Shown one piece after another: positions 1 through 10,310 of a DNA stretch of 64,000 nucleotides. Source of the stretch: Pseudorhodoferax sp. Leaf265 (lineage in GTDB: Bacteria; Pseudomonadota; Gammaproteobacteria; Burkholderiales; Burkholderiaceae_C). How positions within the stretch are numbered: the stretch's first letter is position 1; each line of letters starts with the position of its first letter. The notes beneath the pieces are model-generated. The model did not search any database. It was not told where the DNA came from and was given only the letters and a program-made list of their open reading frames with translations. Location of the stretch: the NCBI RefSeq assembly GCF_001422365.1, contig NZ_LMMT01000015.1, positions 54,966 through 118,965 of the forward strand, in the 5' to 3' direction. The translations under genes and the position numbers were made by a program.

Positions 1-103
1 CGCCACTTGTCCGGGCTCCAGCACGGCCTGCGTGTCGCGCCTTGCCCATGGCCGCAGGGCACCCCGGCGTGGGCCTATTCATTTCGGAAACACCCTCTGA
101 AGC

Positions 104-1012
104 TCAGCGGCCCGCCGGCGCGTCGAGCGCGAAGGCCGGTGGCTGGCGCCCATCGACATCGGTGAAGCCGTAGCGCTGCGCGAGCTCGGCCACCAGCAGC
201 ACCTGGCCGCTCCAGTCCAGCACCTGCGGGTCAGCCGCCAGCGCGGCCACCGCCCGGCCCAGATAGCGCGGCGATTCGGTCCGCGCGAGTTCCGAGCGTT
301 CGTGCCAATGGTCTTCGTCCGTGCGGTGGCCCTGCAGCACGAACTCGGTGCGCATCCAGCCTGGCGACAGCGCGAGCGACGCCACGCCATGCGGCCGCAA
401 CTCCTCGGCCATGCCGAAGGCCAGGCGCGTCATGGCGGCTTTGGCCAGGTCGTAGTACAGGTTGCCGCGCAGGTAGTGGCCGCGGTCGTGGAAGGTGGTG
501 GTGACGATCAGCCCGCGGCCCTGCGCCACCATGGCCGGCGCCGCCTGGCGGCTGGCCAGCAGGTGGTGCCGCACACCGTGCTGCAGCATGCTGTCCCAGT
601 GCGCGAGCGGGTGCTGCCAGAACGGCGCATCGAACACGCCGTCGAAGCTCTGGTGCCCACCCCAGGCGTTGTTGACCAAGAGGTCGATGCGGCCGTGTTC
701 ACGCAGCACGCGCTCGAACAAGGCCTCAACCTGGGCTTCGTCGCCATGGTCGCAGGCGATGGCGATGCCGCGGCCACCCGCGGCGGTGACGGCCTCGGCC
801 GTGCTGTCGATGTCGCCGGGCAGCTGGCTCTGGCCCGACAGCGCGAGGATCCCGTCGTAGCCCGCGGCAGGCCGCTCACGCGTGCTGCGGCCGGTCACGA
901 CCACGGTGGCGCCCGCGGCGCCGAGTTCCAGGGCGATGCCGAGGCCCGCGCCGCGGCTGGCGCCGGTCACGACGGCGATGCAGTCGGCCAGTGGTTGGGG
1001 GTGTTCGGACAT
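104..1012 (-). CDS. SDR family NAD(P)-dependent oxidoreductase
   Basis: A 302-residue classical short-chain dehydrogenase/reductase. The Rossmann cofactor motif TGASRGAG lies at residues 16-23, NNAW at 114-117, and the catalytic YxxxK pair at Tyr187/Lys191. The start at 1012 (MSEHPQ) is preferred over an upstream in-frame start at 1099, because the family begins just before the first beta strand and the extra residues look non-coding. It lies 25 nt downstream of murI on the same strand, so it is probably the last gene of a fumarase-murI-SDR operon. The substrate cannot be read from sequence; the closest-looking group is the SDRs annotated as DHRS1-like. Family assignment is firm, specificity unknown. 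Confidence 0.9.
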   Translation of the reverse strand: MSEHPQPLADCIAVVTGASRGAGLGIALELGAAGATVVVTGRSTRERPAAGYDGILALSGQSQLPGDIDSTAEAVTAAGGRGIAIACDHGDEAQVEALFERVLREHGRIDLLVNNAWGGHQSFDGVFDAPFWQHPLAHWDSMLQHGVRHHLLASRQAAPAMVAQGRGLIVTTTFHDRGHYLRGNLYYDLAKAAMTRLAFGMAEELRPHGVASLALSPGWMRTEFVLQGHRTDEDHWHERSELARTESPRYLGRAVAALAADPQVLDWSGQVLLVAELAQRYGFTDVDGRQPPAFALDAPAGR

Positions 1013-1037
1013 GGCAGGGCTCCAGGGCGCAGGTCGG

Positions 1038-1880
1038 TCATGCCATGGTCCCACAGGCGGCCGGCACGTGCAGGCGCGCCAGCCAATGCCGGGCGGCACG
1101 GTCGAGTTGCGTGGTCGGGCCGCTGCTGAGCAGGCTCAGCTCGCCGAGCCGTGTGCGCCGCGCCAGCCCCCCGGGGCCGAGCCGGCGCACGGTCTGCCGG
1201 GCCACGGCCTCGCCGGTGGCCACCAGCCGCACCCAGGGACCGAGCAGCGACTGCAGCAGCGGGGCGATCAGCACGTAGTGGGTGCAGCCCAGCACCAGCG
1301 TGTCGATCTCGCCGGGGCCGGTGCCGAAGGGCCCCATCTGCGCGAGGTAGTGCGCGGCCAGCGGCTGCACCGCATCGGGTCCATCGTCACGGTGCACCGA
1401 GGCGTCGATGGCCGCGGCCAGGCCGTCGCAGGGCTGGACCACGCAGTCCACGTCGCCGGCCACGGCCGCCTGCAGCGCCGCGAAGCGCGCACTGGCCAAG
1501 GTGCCGCGCGTGGCGATCACGCCGATGCGGCGCGTGTGGCTGGCCGCCACGGCGGGCTTCAAGGCCGGCTCCACGCCGACGATGGGCAGGGCAGGCCATT
1601 CGGCGCGCACGGCCTCGGCGGCTGCGGCCGTGGCCGTGTTGCAGGCGATCACGAGCGCCTTGACGCCGCGCGCCTGCAGCGCCGCCGTGATGGCCTGCGT
1701 GCGCTGCTGCACGAAGCCGGCATCGCGCTCGCCGTACGGCGCGAAGCCGCTGTCGTCGGCGTAAATGAAGTCCTCGTGCGGCAACGCCGCATGCAGTGCG
1801 CGCAGCACCGACAGGCCGCCGGTGCCGCTGTCGAACACGCCGATGGGTCTGGGGTCGCCCGCCGGCATGGCCTGCAGCAT
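1038..1880 (-). CDS. murI: Glutamate racemase MurI
   Basis: Converts L-glutamate to D-glutamate for peptidoglycan precursor synthesis in the cytoplasm. The 280-residue protein has the family opening GVFDSGTGGLSVL near residue 14. It carries both catalytic cysteines in their motifs: Cys80 in IACNTA and Cys199 in LGCTHY. Length is normal for the family. Its ATG at 1880 overlaps the stop of the class I fumarase gene by one base (TGATG), so the two are almost certainly translationally coupled. A second in-frame ATG 12 nt downstream is a possible alternative start. Confidence 0.96.
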   Translation of the reverse strand: MLQAMPAGDPRPIGVFDSGTGGLSVLRALHAALPHEDFIYADDSGFAPYGERDAGFVQQRTQAITAALQARGVKALVIACNTATAAAAEAVRAEWPALPIVGVEPALKPAVAASHTRRIGVIATRGTLASARFAALQAAVAGDVDCVVQPCDGLAAAIDASVHRDDGPDAVQPLAAHYLAQMGPFGTGPGEIDTLVLGCTHYVLIAPLLQSLLGPWVRLVATGEAVARQTVRRLGPGGLARRTRLGELSLLSSGPTTQLDRAARHWLARLHVPAACGTMA

Positions 1881-3433
1881 CAGGCGCTGGCCAGTTCGAT
1901 GCCCTTGAACTCGCCGCTGGCGATGCGCTTGGACCACTCGGCCGGGCCCGTGATGTGCGCGCTGGTGCCGCCGGCGTCCACGGCCACGGTGACCGGCATG
2001 TCGACCACGTCGAACTCGTAGATGGCCTCCATGCCCAGGTCGGCGAAGCCCACCACCTTGGCGGTCTTGATGGCCTTGCTGACCAGGTAAGCGGCGCCGC
2101 CCACGGCCATCAGGTAGGCGCTCTGGTGCTTCTTGATGGCCTCGATGGCCACCGGGCCGCGCTCGGACTTGCCGATCATGGAGATCAGTCCGGTCTCGGC
2201 CAGCATCATCTCGGTGAAGCCGTCCATGCGCGTGGCGGTGGTCGGGCCGGCGGGGCCCACGGCCTCGTCGCGCACCGGGTCGACCGGGCCGACGTAGTAG
2301 ATGACGCGGTTGGTGAAGTCCACCGGCAGCTTCTCGCCCTTGGCCAGCATGTCCTTGATGCGCTTGTGGGCCGCATCGCGGCCGGTCAGCATCTTGCCGT
2401 TCAGCAGCAGCGTGTCGCCGGGCTTCCAGCTGGCGACCTCGGCCTTGGTCAGCGTGTTGAGGTCGACCTTCTTGCTCTTGTTGTAGTCGGGCGCCCAGGC
2501 CACGTCGGGCCACAGGTCCAGCGAGGGCGGATCCAGGTAGACCGCGCCCGAGCCGTCCAGCACGAAGTGCGCATGCCGCGTGGCCGCGCAGTTGGGGATC
2601 ATGGCCACGGGCTTGCTGGCCGCGTGCGTGGGGTACATCTTGATCTTGACGTCCAGCACGGTGGTGAGGCCGCCCAGGCCCTGGGCGCCGATGCCCAGCG
2701 CGTTGACCTTCTCGTACAGCTCGATGCGCAGCGCCTCGACCTTGCTGAGCTCGGCGCCCGAGGCCTTCTTGGCCTGCAGCTCGTACATGTCCAGGTCGTC
2801 CATCAGCGACTCCTTGGCCATCAGCACCGATTTTTCGGCCGTGCCGCCGATGCCGATGCCCAGCATGCCGGGCGGACACCAGCCCGCGCCCATGGTCGGC
2901 ACGGTCTTGAGCACCCAGTCGACGATGGAGTCGCCCGGGTTCAGCATGGCCATCTTGCTCTTGTTCTCGCTGCCGCCGCCCTTGGCCGCGACCGTCACGT
3001 CCACGGTGTTGCCGGGCACGATCTCGGTGAAGATCACGGCCGGCGTGTTGTCCTTGGTGTTCTTGCGGTCGAAGTGCGGGTCGGCCACCACGCTGGCGCG
3101 CAGCGTGTTGTCGGGGTGGTTGTAGCCGCGGCGCACGCCTTCGTTGATGGCGTCGTCCAGGCTGCCCGTGAAGCCTTCCCAGCGCACGTCCATGCCGACC
3201 TTGAGGAACACGTTGACGATGCCGGTGTCCTGGCAGATGGGGCGCTGGCCGGTGGCGCTCATCTTGCTGTTGGTCAGGATCTGGGCGATGGCGTCCTTGG
3301 CGGCGGGGCTCTGCTCGCGCGCGTAGGCGCGCGCCAGGTGGGCGATGTAGTCGGTCGGGTGGTAGTAGCTGATGTACTGCAGCGCGGCGGCGATCGATTC
3401 GATCAGGTCTGCCTGCTTGATGGTCGTGGTCAT
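1880..3433 (-). CDS. fumA: Fumarate hydratase, class I ([4Fe-4S])
   Basis: Iron-sulfur fumarase of the TCA cycle that interconverts fumarate and L-malate in the cytoplasm; 517 residues. Three cysteines at 67 (ICQDTG), 186 (GWCPPG) and 282 (NCAATRH) have the spacing expected of the cluster ligands in the FumA/FumB family (about 119 and 96 residues apart). The C-terminal half carries the fumarase beta-domain (GPAGPTTATRMDGF). It is the first gene of a minus-strand operon with murI and an SDR. It is divergent from the oxygen-stable class II enzyme fumC; the 154-bp gap between them must hold both promoters. The usual interpretation of such pairs is backup under oxidative or iron stress, which is inferred here. 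Confidence 0.95.
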   Translation of the reverse strand: MTTTIKQADLIESIAAALQYISYYHPTDYIAHLARAYAREQSPAAKDAIAQILTNSKMSATGQRPICQDTGIVNVFLKVGMDVRWEGFTGSLDDAINEGVRRGYNHPDNTLRASVVADPHFDRKNTKDNTPAVIFTEIVPGNTVDVTVAAKGGGSENKSKMAMLNPGDSIVDWVLKTVPTMGAGWCPPGMLGIGIGGTAEKSVLMAKESLMDDLDMYELQAKKASGAELSKVEALRIELYEKVNALGIGAQGLGGLTTVLDVKIKMYPTHAASKPVAMIPNCAATRHAHFVLDGSGAVYLDPPSLDLWPDVAWAPDYNKSKKVDLNTLTKAEVASWKPGDTLLLNGKMLTGRDAAHKRIKDMLAKGEKLPVDFTNRVIYYVGPVDPVRDEAVGPAGPTTATRMDGFTEMMLAETGLISMIGKSERGPVAIEAIKKHQSAYLMAVGGAAYLVSKAIKTAKVVGFADLGMEAIYEFDVVDMPVTVAVDAGGTSAHITGPAEWSKRIASGEFKGIELASA

Positions 3434-3587
3434 GTCGTGGGGGATCGTTGTAGGAGGCGGGCGGAATTATCCCAAACGGTGCCTCCCGGGCCCGGCGCGG
3501 GGTCGAATGCCGGGCCGCGCCCGGCGTGCCGTGCGCAGCTGTGCGCGGTAAGATGAGAATTGCTCTTGTTTGCTAAGGCCTCCCATC

Positions 3588-4973
<1,386 letters not shown>

Positions 4974-4986
4974 GCGGCCCGCCCGC

Positions 4987-5466
4987 TCAAGGCATGTCCG
5001 CCATGCGCTGCAGCAGGTAGACCAGGGCCAGCCGCTCTGCGGGATTGAAATCGCCGAAGGTGCGCTCGGTGACGCGCTGGGCGAAGGGCACGGTGGCCGC
5101 CACGAGTTCGGCACCCGCATCCGTCAACGCCAGTTCGCGCTTGCGTCCATCGCGCTGGTGCGCCGACACGGTCAGCAGGCCGCGCGCGGCCAGCCGCTCG
5201 ACCACGCCGCGCACCGTGGCTTGGTCGATGGCCGTGCGCTTGACAAGATCGTTGAGCGAGCAGCCTGCGATGTCCCGCACCGCACACAGCGTCACGAACT
5301 GTGCCGCCGTCAACTGCGAGTCCGGGATCTCCGCCTGGAACAGCGCGACATGCCGCTGGTAGGCCCGCCGCAGCAGGTGGCCCACCTGCTCGGTGACGGC
5401 ATAGTCGTTGGGCGGTTCGCGCGGCGGGGCAGGGGGCGTGCGTGGCATGCGGGGAAATGCGGGCAA
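4987..5466 (-). CDS. MarR family transcriptional regulator
   Basis: A 159-residue winged-helix regulator of the MarR type. The recognition region (LNDLVKRTAIDQATVRGVVE, about residues 95-114) is followed by the wing segment with the DGRKRELALTDAG motif. It lies 26 nt downstream of a secreted tannase/feruloyl esterase on the same strand. It may therefore respond to a phenolic acid released by that enzyme, as known ferulate-responsive MarR regulators do; this is inferred from context only. The N-terminal Pro-rich stretch makes the exact start uncertain (5466 or 5448). Confidence 0.88.
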   Translation of the reverse strand: MPAFPRMPRTPPAPPREPPNDYAVTEQVGHLLRRAYQRHVALFQAEIPDSQLTAAQFVTLCAVRDIAGCSLNDLVKRTAIDQATVRGVVERLAARGLLTVSAHQRDGRKRELALTDAGAELVAATVPFAQRVTERTFGDFNPAERLALVYLLQRMADMP

Positions 5467-5492
5467 TGCGCCGGTGCAGCGCGCACCGCGCG

Positions 5493-7154
5493 CTACTGGC
5501 AGCTGAAGTTGGCGGCGTCTTCGATGCTACCGGAGCCCTTGTAGATCGCCTCCTTGGGATAGGCACACAAGGGGCGGGTGCGGCCAGGCCAGGCGACACC
5601 GGCCGCGGCCCGCGCCGTGGACACCATCGCGTCGGGCGCCGTGCCCTTTTCCACCCAGTCCACCAGCGCGCCCACGGCGTCGAACTGGTCGGTGCCGTAG
5701 GCGCCGCCGGAGCAATGCCCCATGCCGGGCACGAAGAAGGCACGCGCGAAGCCGGCCGCCTGGTCGGCGCCGTAGCGTGCCTGCACCTTCTTGTAGTAGC
5801 TCTCGACGTCGTGGATGGAGAACGCCAGGTCGGCCGCGCCGTTGAAGACGATGAGCTTGCCACCGCGGGCCCGGAAGCGGTCCATGTCCGGCGACTCGGC
5901 GTTGGTGAAGTCGTTGCCCGAGCGCGTGAAGCTGGGGTTGGTGGCACTGAGCTTGGCGAATTCCGCGTCCACGCTGGCGCCCAGCCCGTAGCCCAGCAGG
6001 TCGGCCGTGATCGTCGGTGGCGTGGTGTAGATGTGCGAGGCCTCGCCCGCGAAGATGGTGTAGAACGGATTGGCCGACTGCGCCGCCATGCCGGGGTCGA
6101 AGGGCCATGGCGCATAGACCTGCTCGCCCGCGGTGGTCCTGGCACCGTCGAACAGCTTCTTCACATAGTCGGCCTTCGGTGCCGACAGGCAGTTGCCGCT
6201 CTCGCCCGGCTGGCAGGCCCAGGCCAGCGGATCGGGCTTGCAGGCGCTCATGCGGCTGACCATGCCGTCCGCGGCGCCGTCCAGCGCATCGCAGGCGTCC
6301 AGGATGCGCTGGCGCACCACGGCCTGGTCGTCGGCCGTGAGCGGCTTGGTGATGTCCGGCCGGCCGTCGGTGCCGGTGGGGGCAATGGCCGCTGCGATCT
6401 GCGCCTGGTAGACCGAGCCCTGGATCGACGCCTGCGTGAGGCGGAACCCTGGCGCCGCGGCCACGATGCCGTCGAACAGGTCGGGGTAGCGCTGGGCCGC
6501 GATCATGGCCTGGCGGCCGCCGTTGGAGCAGCCGACGAAGTACGAACGCACCGGCACGATGCCGTAGAACTTGCGGATCAGCGCCTTGGCCGCCGCCGTC
6601 ACCTGGGGCAACTGCTGGTCGCCGTATTCGTACCGTGCCTGCGGATCGGCGCCGAACAGGAAGGCGCCGTTGGCCACGCCCGCCTCGGCGCGGTGGCCCG
6701 AGTCGGTCGTGACCACGGCATAGCCGTCCAGCAGCGCGTTGCGCGTGTTGCCGCCGCCGGTGTAGGCGCCCAGGGCGCGGAACAGGGTGCCGTCGACGCC
6801 CGATCCACCCTGGTAGTAGAAGCGCTTGTTCCAGGTGAAGGGCAGGCTCATCTCGAAGCCGAGCGCATAGGGCTTGCCGTCGATGCCGGTGCGCTGGTTC
6901 ATCGCGCCGCGCAGCAGGCAGTGCTGCGGCACCGCGGTCGCGCTGGCCGCGCCGTCGGACGCCGCCGTGAACGTGGACTCGCTCACCGCGCCGCCCGCGA
7001 CGGCCGTGCCGTTGAGCGCGGCGCAGGCCACCTGGAACTGCTCCAGCGTCATCGCGGTCGGTTCGGGGTCGCCGTCGCTGCCCCCGCAGCCCGACAGGGC
7101 AAGGGTCAACAGAACGGCACCGGCAGGCATCGTGGCATTGCACAGGCTTCGCAT
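5493..7154 (-). CDS. Tannase/feruloyl esterase family lipoprotein
   Basis: A 553-residue serine esterase of the tannase/feruloyl esterase family, which cleaves gallate or hydroxycinnamate esters. The N-terminus has a hydrophobic segment ending in a lipobox (LSGC, Cys23), so the enzyme is probably a lipoprotein exported to the periplasm or outer membrane. The nucleophile is Ser210 in GCSNGG, and a C-terminal PGMGHCSGG supplies the likely catalytic His. The DLFDGIVAAAPG segment after the nucleophile is typical of the family. It appears to be co-transcribed with the marR gene downstream. Substrate (tannin, ferulate or a synthetic ester such as MHET) cannot be decided. Confidence 0.88.
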   Translation of the reverse strand: MRSLCNATMPAGAVLLTLALSGCGGSDGDPEPTAMTLEQFQVACAALNGTAVAGGAVSESTFTAASDGAASATAVPQHCLLRGAMNQRTGIDGKPYALGFEMSLPFTWNKRFYYQGGSGVDGTLFRALGAYTGGGNTRNALLDGYAVVTTDSGHRAEAGVANGAFLFGADPQARYEYGDQQLPQVTAAAKALIRKFYGIVPVRSYFVGCSNGGRQAMIAAQRYPDLFDGIVAAAPGFRLTQASIQGSVYQAQIAAAIAPTGTDGRPDITKPLTADDQAVVRQRILDACDALDGAADGMVSRMSACKPDPLAWACQPGESGNCLSAPKADYVKKLFDGARTTAGEQVYAPWPFDPGMAAQSANPFYTIFAGEASHIYTTPPTITADLLGYGLGASVDAEFAKLSATNPSFTRSGNDFTNAESPDMDRFRARGGKLIVFNGAADLAFSIHDVESYYKKVQARYGADQAAGFARAFFVPGMGHCSGGAYGTDQFDAVGALVDWVEKGTAPDAMVSTARAAAGVAWPGRTRPLCAYPKEAIYKGSGSIEDAANFSCQ

Positions 7155-7491
7155 GGCTTACTCCAGGGTGAAGGGGCAGGGCGCGCAGCACGGGAGCGGC
7201 AAGGGCGCACGACTTCCAGTGCATACGCTGAACTGCTATAGCAAGCTCTGCGCCATCGCACAAGGAAATTTCATCGGAAGAAGGTCCGATGCAGGGCAGA
7301 AATTAGAGCGCCTACACCCTATTCATGCTGGTGCAACACGCACTGGTGCGCACCGGCATGGCGCGCACCATGCATACGCGGGAGCTTGCTGGCAAATGCG
7401 AATCGATTGCATTTGAGGTTATGCTGTCGACTGGCAGTGCTGCCGCCGTGGCGCACCTGGTGATGACCCCCCTTCCCAAGGAAATGTCTTG
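7155..7491. promoter_or_regulatory. Divergent intergenic region (tannase / YncE-like lipoprotein)
   Basis: This 337-bp gap separates two divergently transcribed exported proteins. It is visibly less GC-rich than its flanks. An inverted repeat GGTGCGC (7345-7351) / GCGCACC (7363-7369) with an 11-nt spacer could be a regulator site. No open reading frame here has family features. Promoters are inferred from gene orientation only. Confidence 0.35.
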
Positions 7492-8676
7492 ATGTCTCGC
7501 ATGCGAATCCGTCCCGCCACTGGTCCTGTCTGCCGGCGCGCCTGGCGCCTGGGCGCCACCCTGGCCGCCGCGCTGGCGCTGGTGGCCTGCCAGAGCGGCC
7601 CGTCCCTGCACGCCGCCAGCACCGGCGCGGCGGCCATCGGCGCGGCACCCGTGCTGCGCCAGGACGCCTTCCAGGGCATCTACGAAGTCGCCGTGGCGCC
7701 CGCCACCGGCACCGTGTTCGTGGCCGCCACGCCCTCGTTCGACGCCGCTTCGCCCGGCTACGTGCACCGCCTGGACGCGCGCACGCTGCAGCCACTGCAG
7801 ACCGTGCAGCTGCCGCGCCGCGCCTTCGCGCTGGGCCTGAACAGCGTGACCAACACCTTGTACGTGGGCAACACGCTGGACGGCTCGCTGACCGTGGTGG
7901 ATGCCGCAAGCGGCGCTGTCCGAGGCCAGATCCAGCTCGGCGTGGCCGAGAAGAAGGCCGACGGCAAGGAAAGCATGCCGCACACGCGCAAGGTGATCGT
8001 GGACGAGAAGCACAACCGCGTCTTCGTCACCAGCCCTGGCCAGCCCGGCGTCGTCTGGATCGTCGACGGCGCCAAGGGCCAGCTCACGCACACCATCCGC
8101 AGCGAAGGCATCTGGACCGCCGGTGCCGTCTACGACGCGGCCGCGAACCGCCTGTACGTGAGCCAGGGCGGCGTGCACGAGATCCTGGCCATCGACCCCG
8201 ATGCGGGCCAGGTCGTCGGCCGCTTCTCCACGGGTGATTCCAAGGGCAACACGGCGCAGGACTCCAGGCACTTCTTCCTGAACCTGGCGCTGGATGCGCA
8301 GGGCCAGCGCCTGTTCAACACCGACTCCAACACCGGCCAGCTCTACGTGTGGGACATCGCCAGCGGCAAGCTGCTCAAGACCGTTGCACTGGGCACGGGC
8401 GCGCTGGACGTGGCCTACAACCCGCAGCGCAACGAGATCTATGCCACCAACCGCGGCGTCTCGCGCGAGAAGCCGGAGGGCACGGGCGCGCTGACCGTGA
8501 TCGATGGCGCCAGCTACGCCGTCAAGCGCAGCATCGACCTGCCGGTGCACCCGAACAGCCTGGCCGTCACGCCGGACGGCGACACGCTGTACGTCTCGGT
8601 CAAGGCCCCGCGCGAAAAGCATCCGGCCTTCCGCAAGGACGGCCGCGAGAGCCTGGTGCGGATCGATCTGCGCTGA
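7492..8676 (+). CDS. YncE-like beta-propeller lipoprotein
   Basis: A 394-residue exported protein. The signal peptide ends in a lipobox (LVAC, Cys33), followed by repeated propeller blades with motifs such as NTLYVGNTLDGSLTVVD and NEIYATNRGVS, typical of the YncE/YVTN seven-bladed family. The function is not established; relatives bind DNA or act as periplasmic scaffolds. The start is the ATG at 7492, since the preceding in-frame TTG has no independent support. It is divergent from the tannase gene and has no obvious operon partner. Confidence 0.85.
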   Translation: MSRMRIRPATGPVCRRAWRLGATLAAALALVACQSGPSLHAASTGAAAIGAAPVLRQDAFQGIYEVAVAPATGTVFVAATPSFDAASPGYVHRLDARTLQPLQTVQLPRRAFALGLNSVTNTLYVGNTLDGSLTVVDAASGAVRGQIQLGVAEKKADGKESMPHTRKVIVDEKHNRVFVTSPGQPGVVWIVDGAKGQLTHTIRSEGIWTAGAVYDAAANRLYVSQGGVHEILAIDPDAGQVVGRFSTGDSKGNTAQDSRHFFLNLALDAQGQRLFNTDSNTGQLYVWDIASGKLLKTVALGTGALDVAYNPQRNEIYATNRGVSREKPEGTGALTVIDGASYAVKRSIDLPVHPNSLAVTPDGDTLYVSVKAPREKHPAFRKDGRESLVRIDLR

Positions 8677-8689
8677 GGGGCGCGGGTCA

Positions 8690-8960
8690 CGCTGCCTCAA
8701 CGGCCTCGCTGTAGCGGTTGATGCCGGCCCAGCACGCAGGGCTTGCGCGCCACGGCCGGCTCCGCCAGATCGACGCCGCGCCCGAGCAACTGTTCCAACG
8801 CGGCCTTGGCGCCGGAGAACGTGTGCAGCCCGGGCTGCGCGCCGGGCGCAAACTCGACCAGGAAGTCCACGTCACGGTGCACCAGGTCGAAGTCGCTTGC
8901 GCGCGCTGCGCAAAGGTACAGGCCGCGCTGCGCGAGCGGTTCTGACGCTGGGAGCCGGGG
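8690..8960 (-). pseudogene. Decayed MNT-type nucleotidyltransferase (HEPN/MNT antitoxin remnant)
   Basis: Reading the minus strand, SDFDLVHRDVDFLVEFAPG followed by a stretch ending LEQLLGRGVDLAEP matches the core of minimal nucleotidyltransferases, whose normal motif is GSxARG...SDxDLLVEF. The upstream GSxARG box is replaced by a degenerate LCAARA. The expected C-terminal helix (GINRYSEAVEAA) is in a different frame, so at least one frameshift is present. No HEPN partner is recognisable next to it. It sits between the YncE-like gene and dadA and is probably non-functional. Confidence 0.55.
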
Positions 8961-8981
8961 GCGCCGCGCCGGCCCCGCGCT

Positions 8982-10256
8982 TCAGGCCGCCGCCGCGGCC
9001 AGCGGCGCACCCGCGACGGATGCCGTGCTGCCGTACGCCGTGGCCACCGTGCCGGCCACCATGTCCGCCGTCACGGCCGACAGCGTCCAGCCCAGGTGCC
9101 CGTGGCCGGTGTTGTAGAACACGTTGGCCGAGCGCCCGCGCCCCACGCGCGGCAGCATGTTGGGCAGCATGGGCCGCAGCCCGGCCCAGGGCGTCACACG
9201 GCGCGTGTCCACGCCGGGGAAGCAGTCGCGCACCCAGTCGACCAGCGGGCGGATGCGGTCGGCGCGGATGTCGCGGTTCTCGCCGTTGAATTCGGCCGTG
9301 CCGGCCACGCGGAAGCGGTCCGGGCCCAGGCGGCTGGTGACCAGCTTGGTCGCGTCGTCCAGCAGGCTCACGTGGGGCGCAGCAGCGCGGCTGGCTTCGT
9401 CGTCCAGGTGCACGGTGATGGAGTAGCCCTTGACCGGGTAGATGTTCACGCGGTCGCCCAGCGCGGCGGCGAACTGGCGGCTGGCCACGCCCGCGCAGAC
9501 CACCACGCCGTCGTGCTGGCGCCGGTGGCGCTGGCCGTCGGGGGCGGTGGCGGTGATGGTCACGCCGCCGGCATCGCTCTGCACCGACTCGACCTGCTGC
9601 TCGTACAGGCACTGCACGCCGCGCCGTGCGGCGGCCTGCGCCAGCCCCACGGTGAAGCGGTGGATGTCGCCCGTGCTGTCGCTCTCGGTATACCAGCCGC
9701 CGTAGTAGTTGCCCGCCAGCGTGGGCTCGATGGCGCGCATCTCGCCCGGCGTCACGGCGCGGCGCTCCAGCCCGCCCTGGGCCAGCAGCGTGGACACACG
9801 CCCTGCGTGGTCGAAGCCGGCCTGGTCGCGGTAGATGTGCAGGATGCCCTCGCGCTTGTGGTCGAAGGCGATGCCCTCGTCCTCGGCCCAGCCGAACAGA
9901 TGCTCGCGCGCGGCGATGGCCAGCCGCGCGGTCTCGATGGTGTTGCGTTCGTAGTGCGGCATCGCGGCGATGAACTCGGCGAACCACGACAGCTTGTGCC
10001 AGCTCGGCTTGGGCGAGACCAGCAGCGGCGCATCGGCGCGCAGCATCCACTTCAGGCCCTTGAGCATGGTGGCCGGCAGGTTCCAGACCTCGGCGTTGGA
10101 GGCCGACAGCTGGCCGCCGTTGGCGAACGAGGTTTCCATGGCGGCGTATCGGTGGCGCTCGTACAGCGTCACGGCAAAGCCGCGGCGGGCGAGGGCGTAG
10201 GCCGTGGTGACACCGGTGATGCCGCCGCCGACCACGGCGATGTGGGATTGCTTCAT
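8982..10256 (-). CDS. dadA: D-amino acid dehydrogenase, small subunit (DadA family)
   Basis: A 424-residue FAD-dependent oxidoreductase of the DAO superfamily. The N-terminal dinucleotide-binding motif VVGGGITGVTTAYAL begins near residue 8. The DadA-type segments SFANGGQLSASNAEVWN and GLRPMLPNMLPRVG, and a C-terminal NTGHGHLGWTLS, are present. DadA enzymes deaminate D-amino acids at the inner membrane and feed electrons to the respiratory chain. A tandem glycine riboswitch lies in its leader, so glycine or a glycine-related amine is the likely inducer. The gene could therefore serve glycine/D-alanine catabolism rather than cell-wall D-alanine alone (inference). No alanine racemase or gcv gene is adjacent. 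Confidence 0.9.
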   Translation of the reverse strand: MKQSHIAVVGGGITGVTTAYALARRGFAVTLYERHRYAAMETSFANGGQLSASNAEVWNLPATMLKGLKWMLRADAPLLVSPKPSWHKLSWFAEFIAAMPHYERNTIETARLAIAAREHLFGWAEDEGIAFDHKREGILHIYRDQAGFDHAGRVSTLLAQGGLERRAVTPGEMRAIEPTLAGNYYGGWYTESDSTGDIHRFTVGLAQAAARRGVQCLYEQQVESVQSDAGGVTITATAPDGQRHRRQHDGVVVCAGVASRQFAAALGDRVNIYPVKGYSITVHLDDEASRAAAPHVSLLDDATKLVTSRLGPDRFRVAGTAEFNGENRDIRADRIRPLVDWVRDCFPGVDTRRVTPWAGLRPMLPNMLPRVGRGRSANVFYNTGHGHLGWTLSAVTADMVAGTVATAYGSTASVAGAPLAAAAA

Positions 10257-10310
10257 GTCAGGTTCCAGAACACGTCAGGGGGTTGGGACCGCTGCACGAC
10301 CGTGCGGCGG

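Noticed and set aside
1-103. Possible partial gene at the left end of the window
   Set aside because: No frame of useful length or motif; cannot be supported from about 100 bases.
1796-3556. 586-codon plus-strand open frame opposite the class I fumarase
   Set aside because: Composition is His/Gly/Arg/Val-rich with no motif; it is the antisense shadow of a gene with strong family evidence. The same applies to the long antisense frames over the sulfatase, phosphonate operon, MscS and ProXWV genes.
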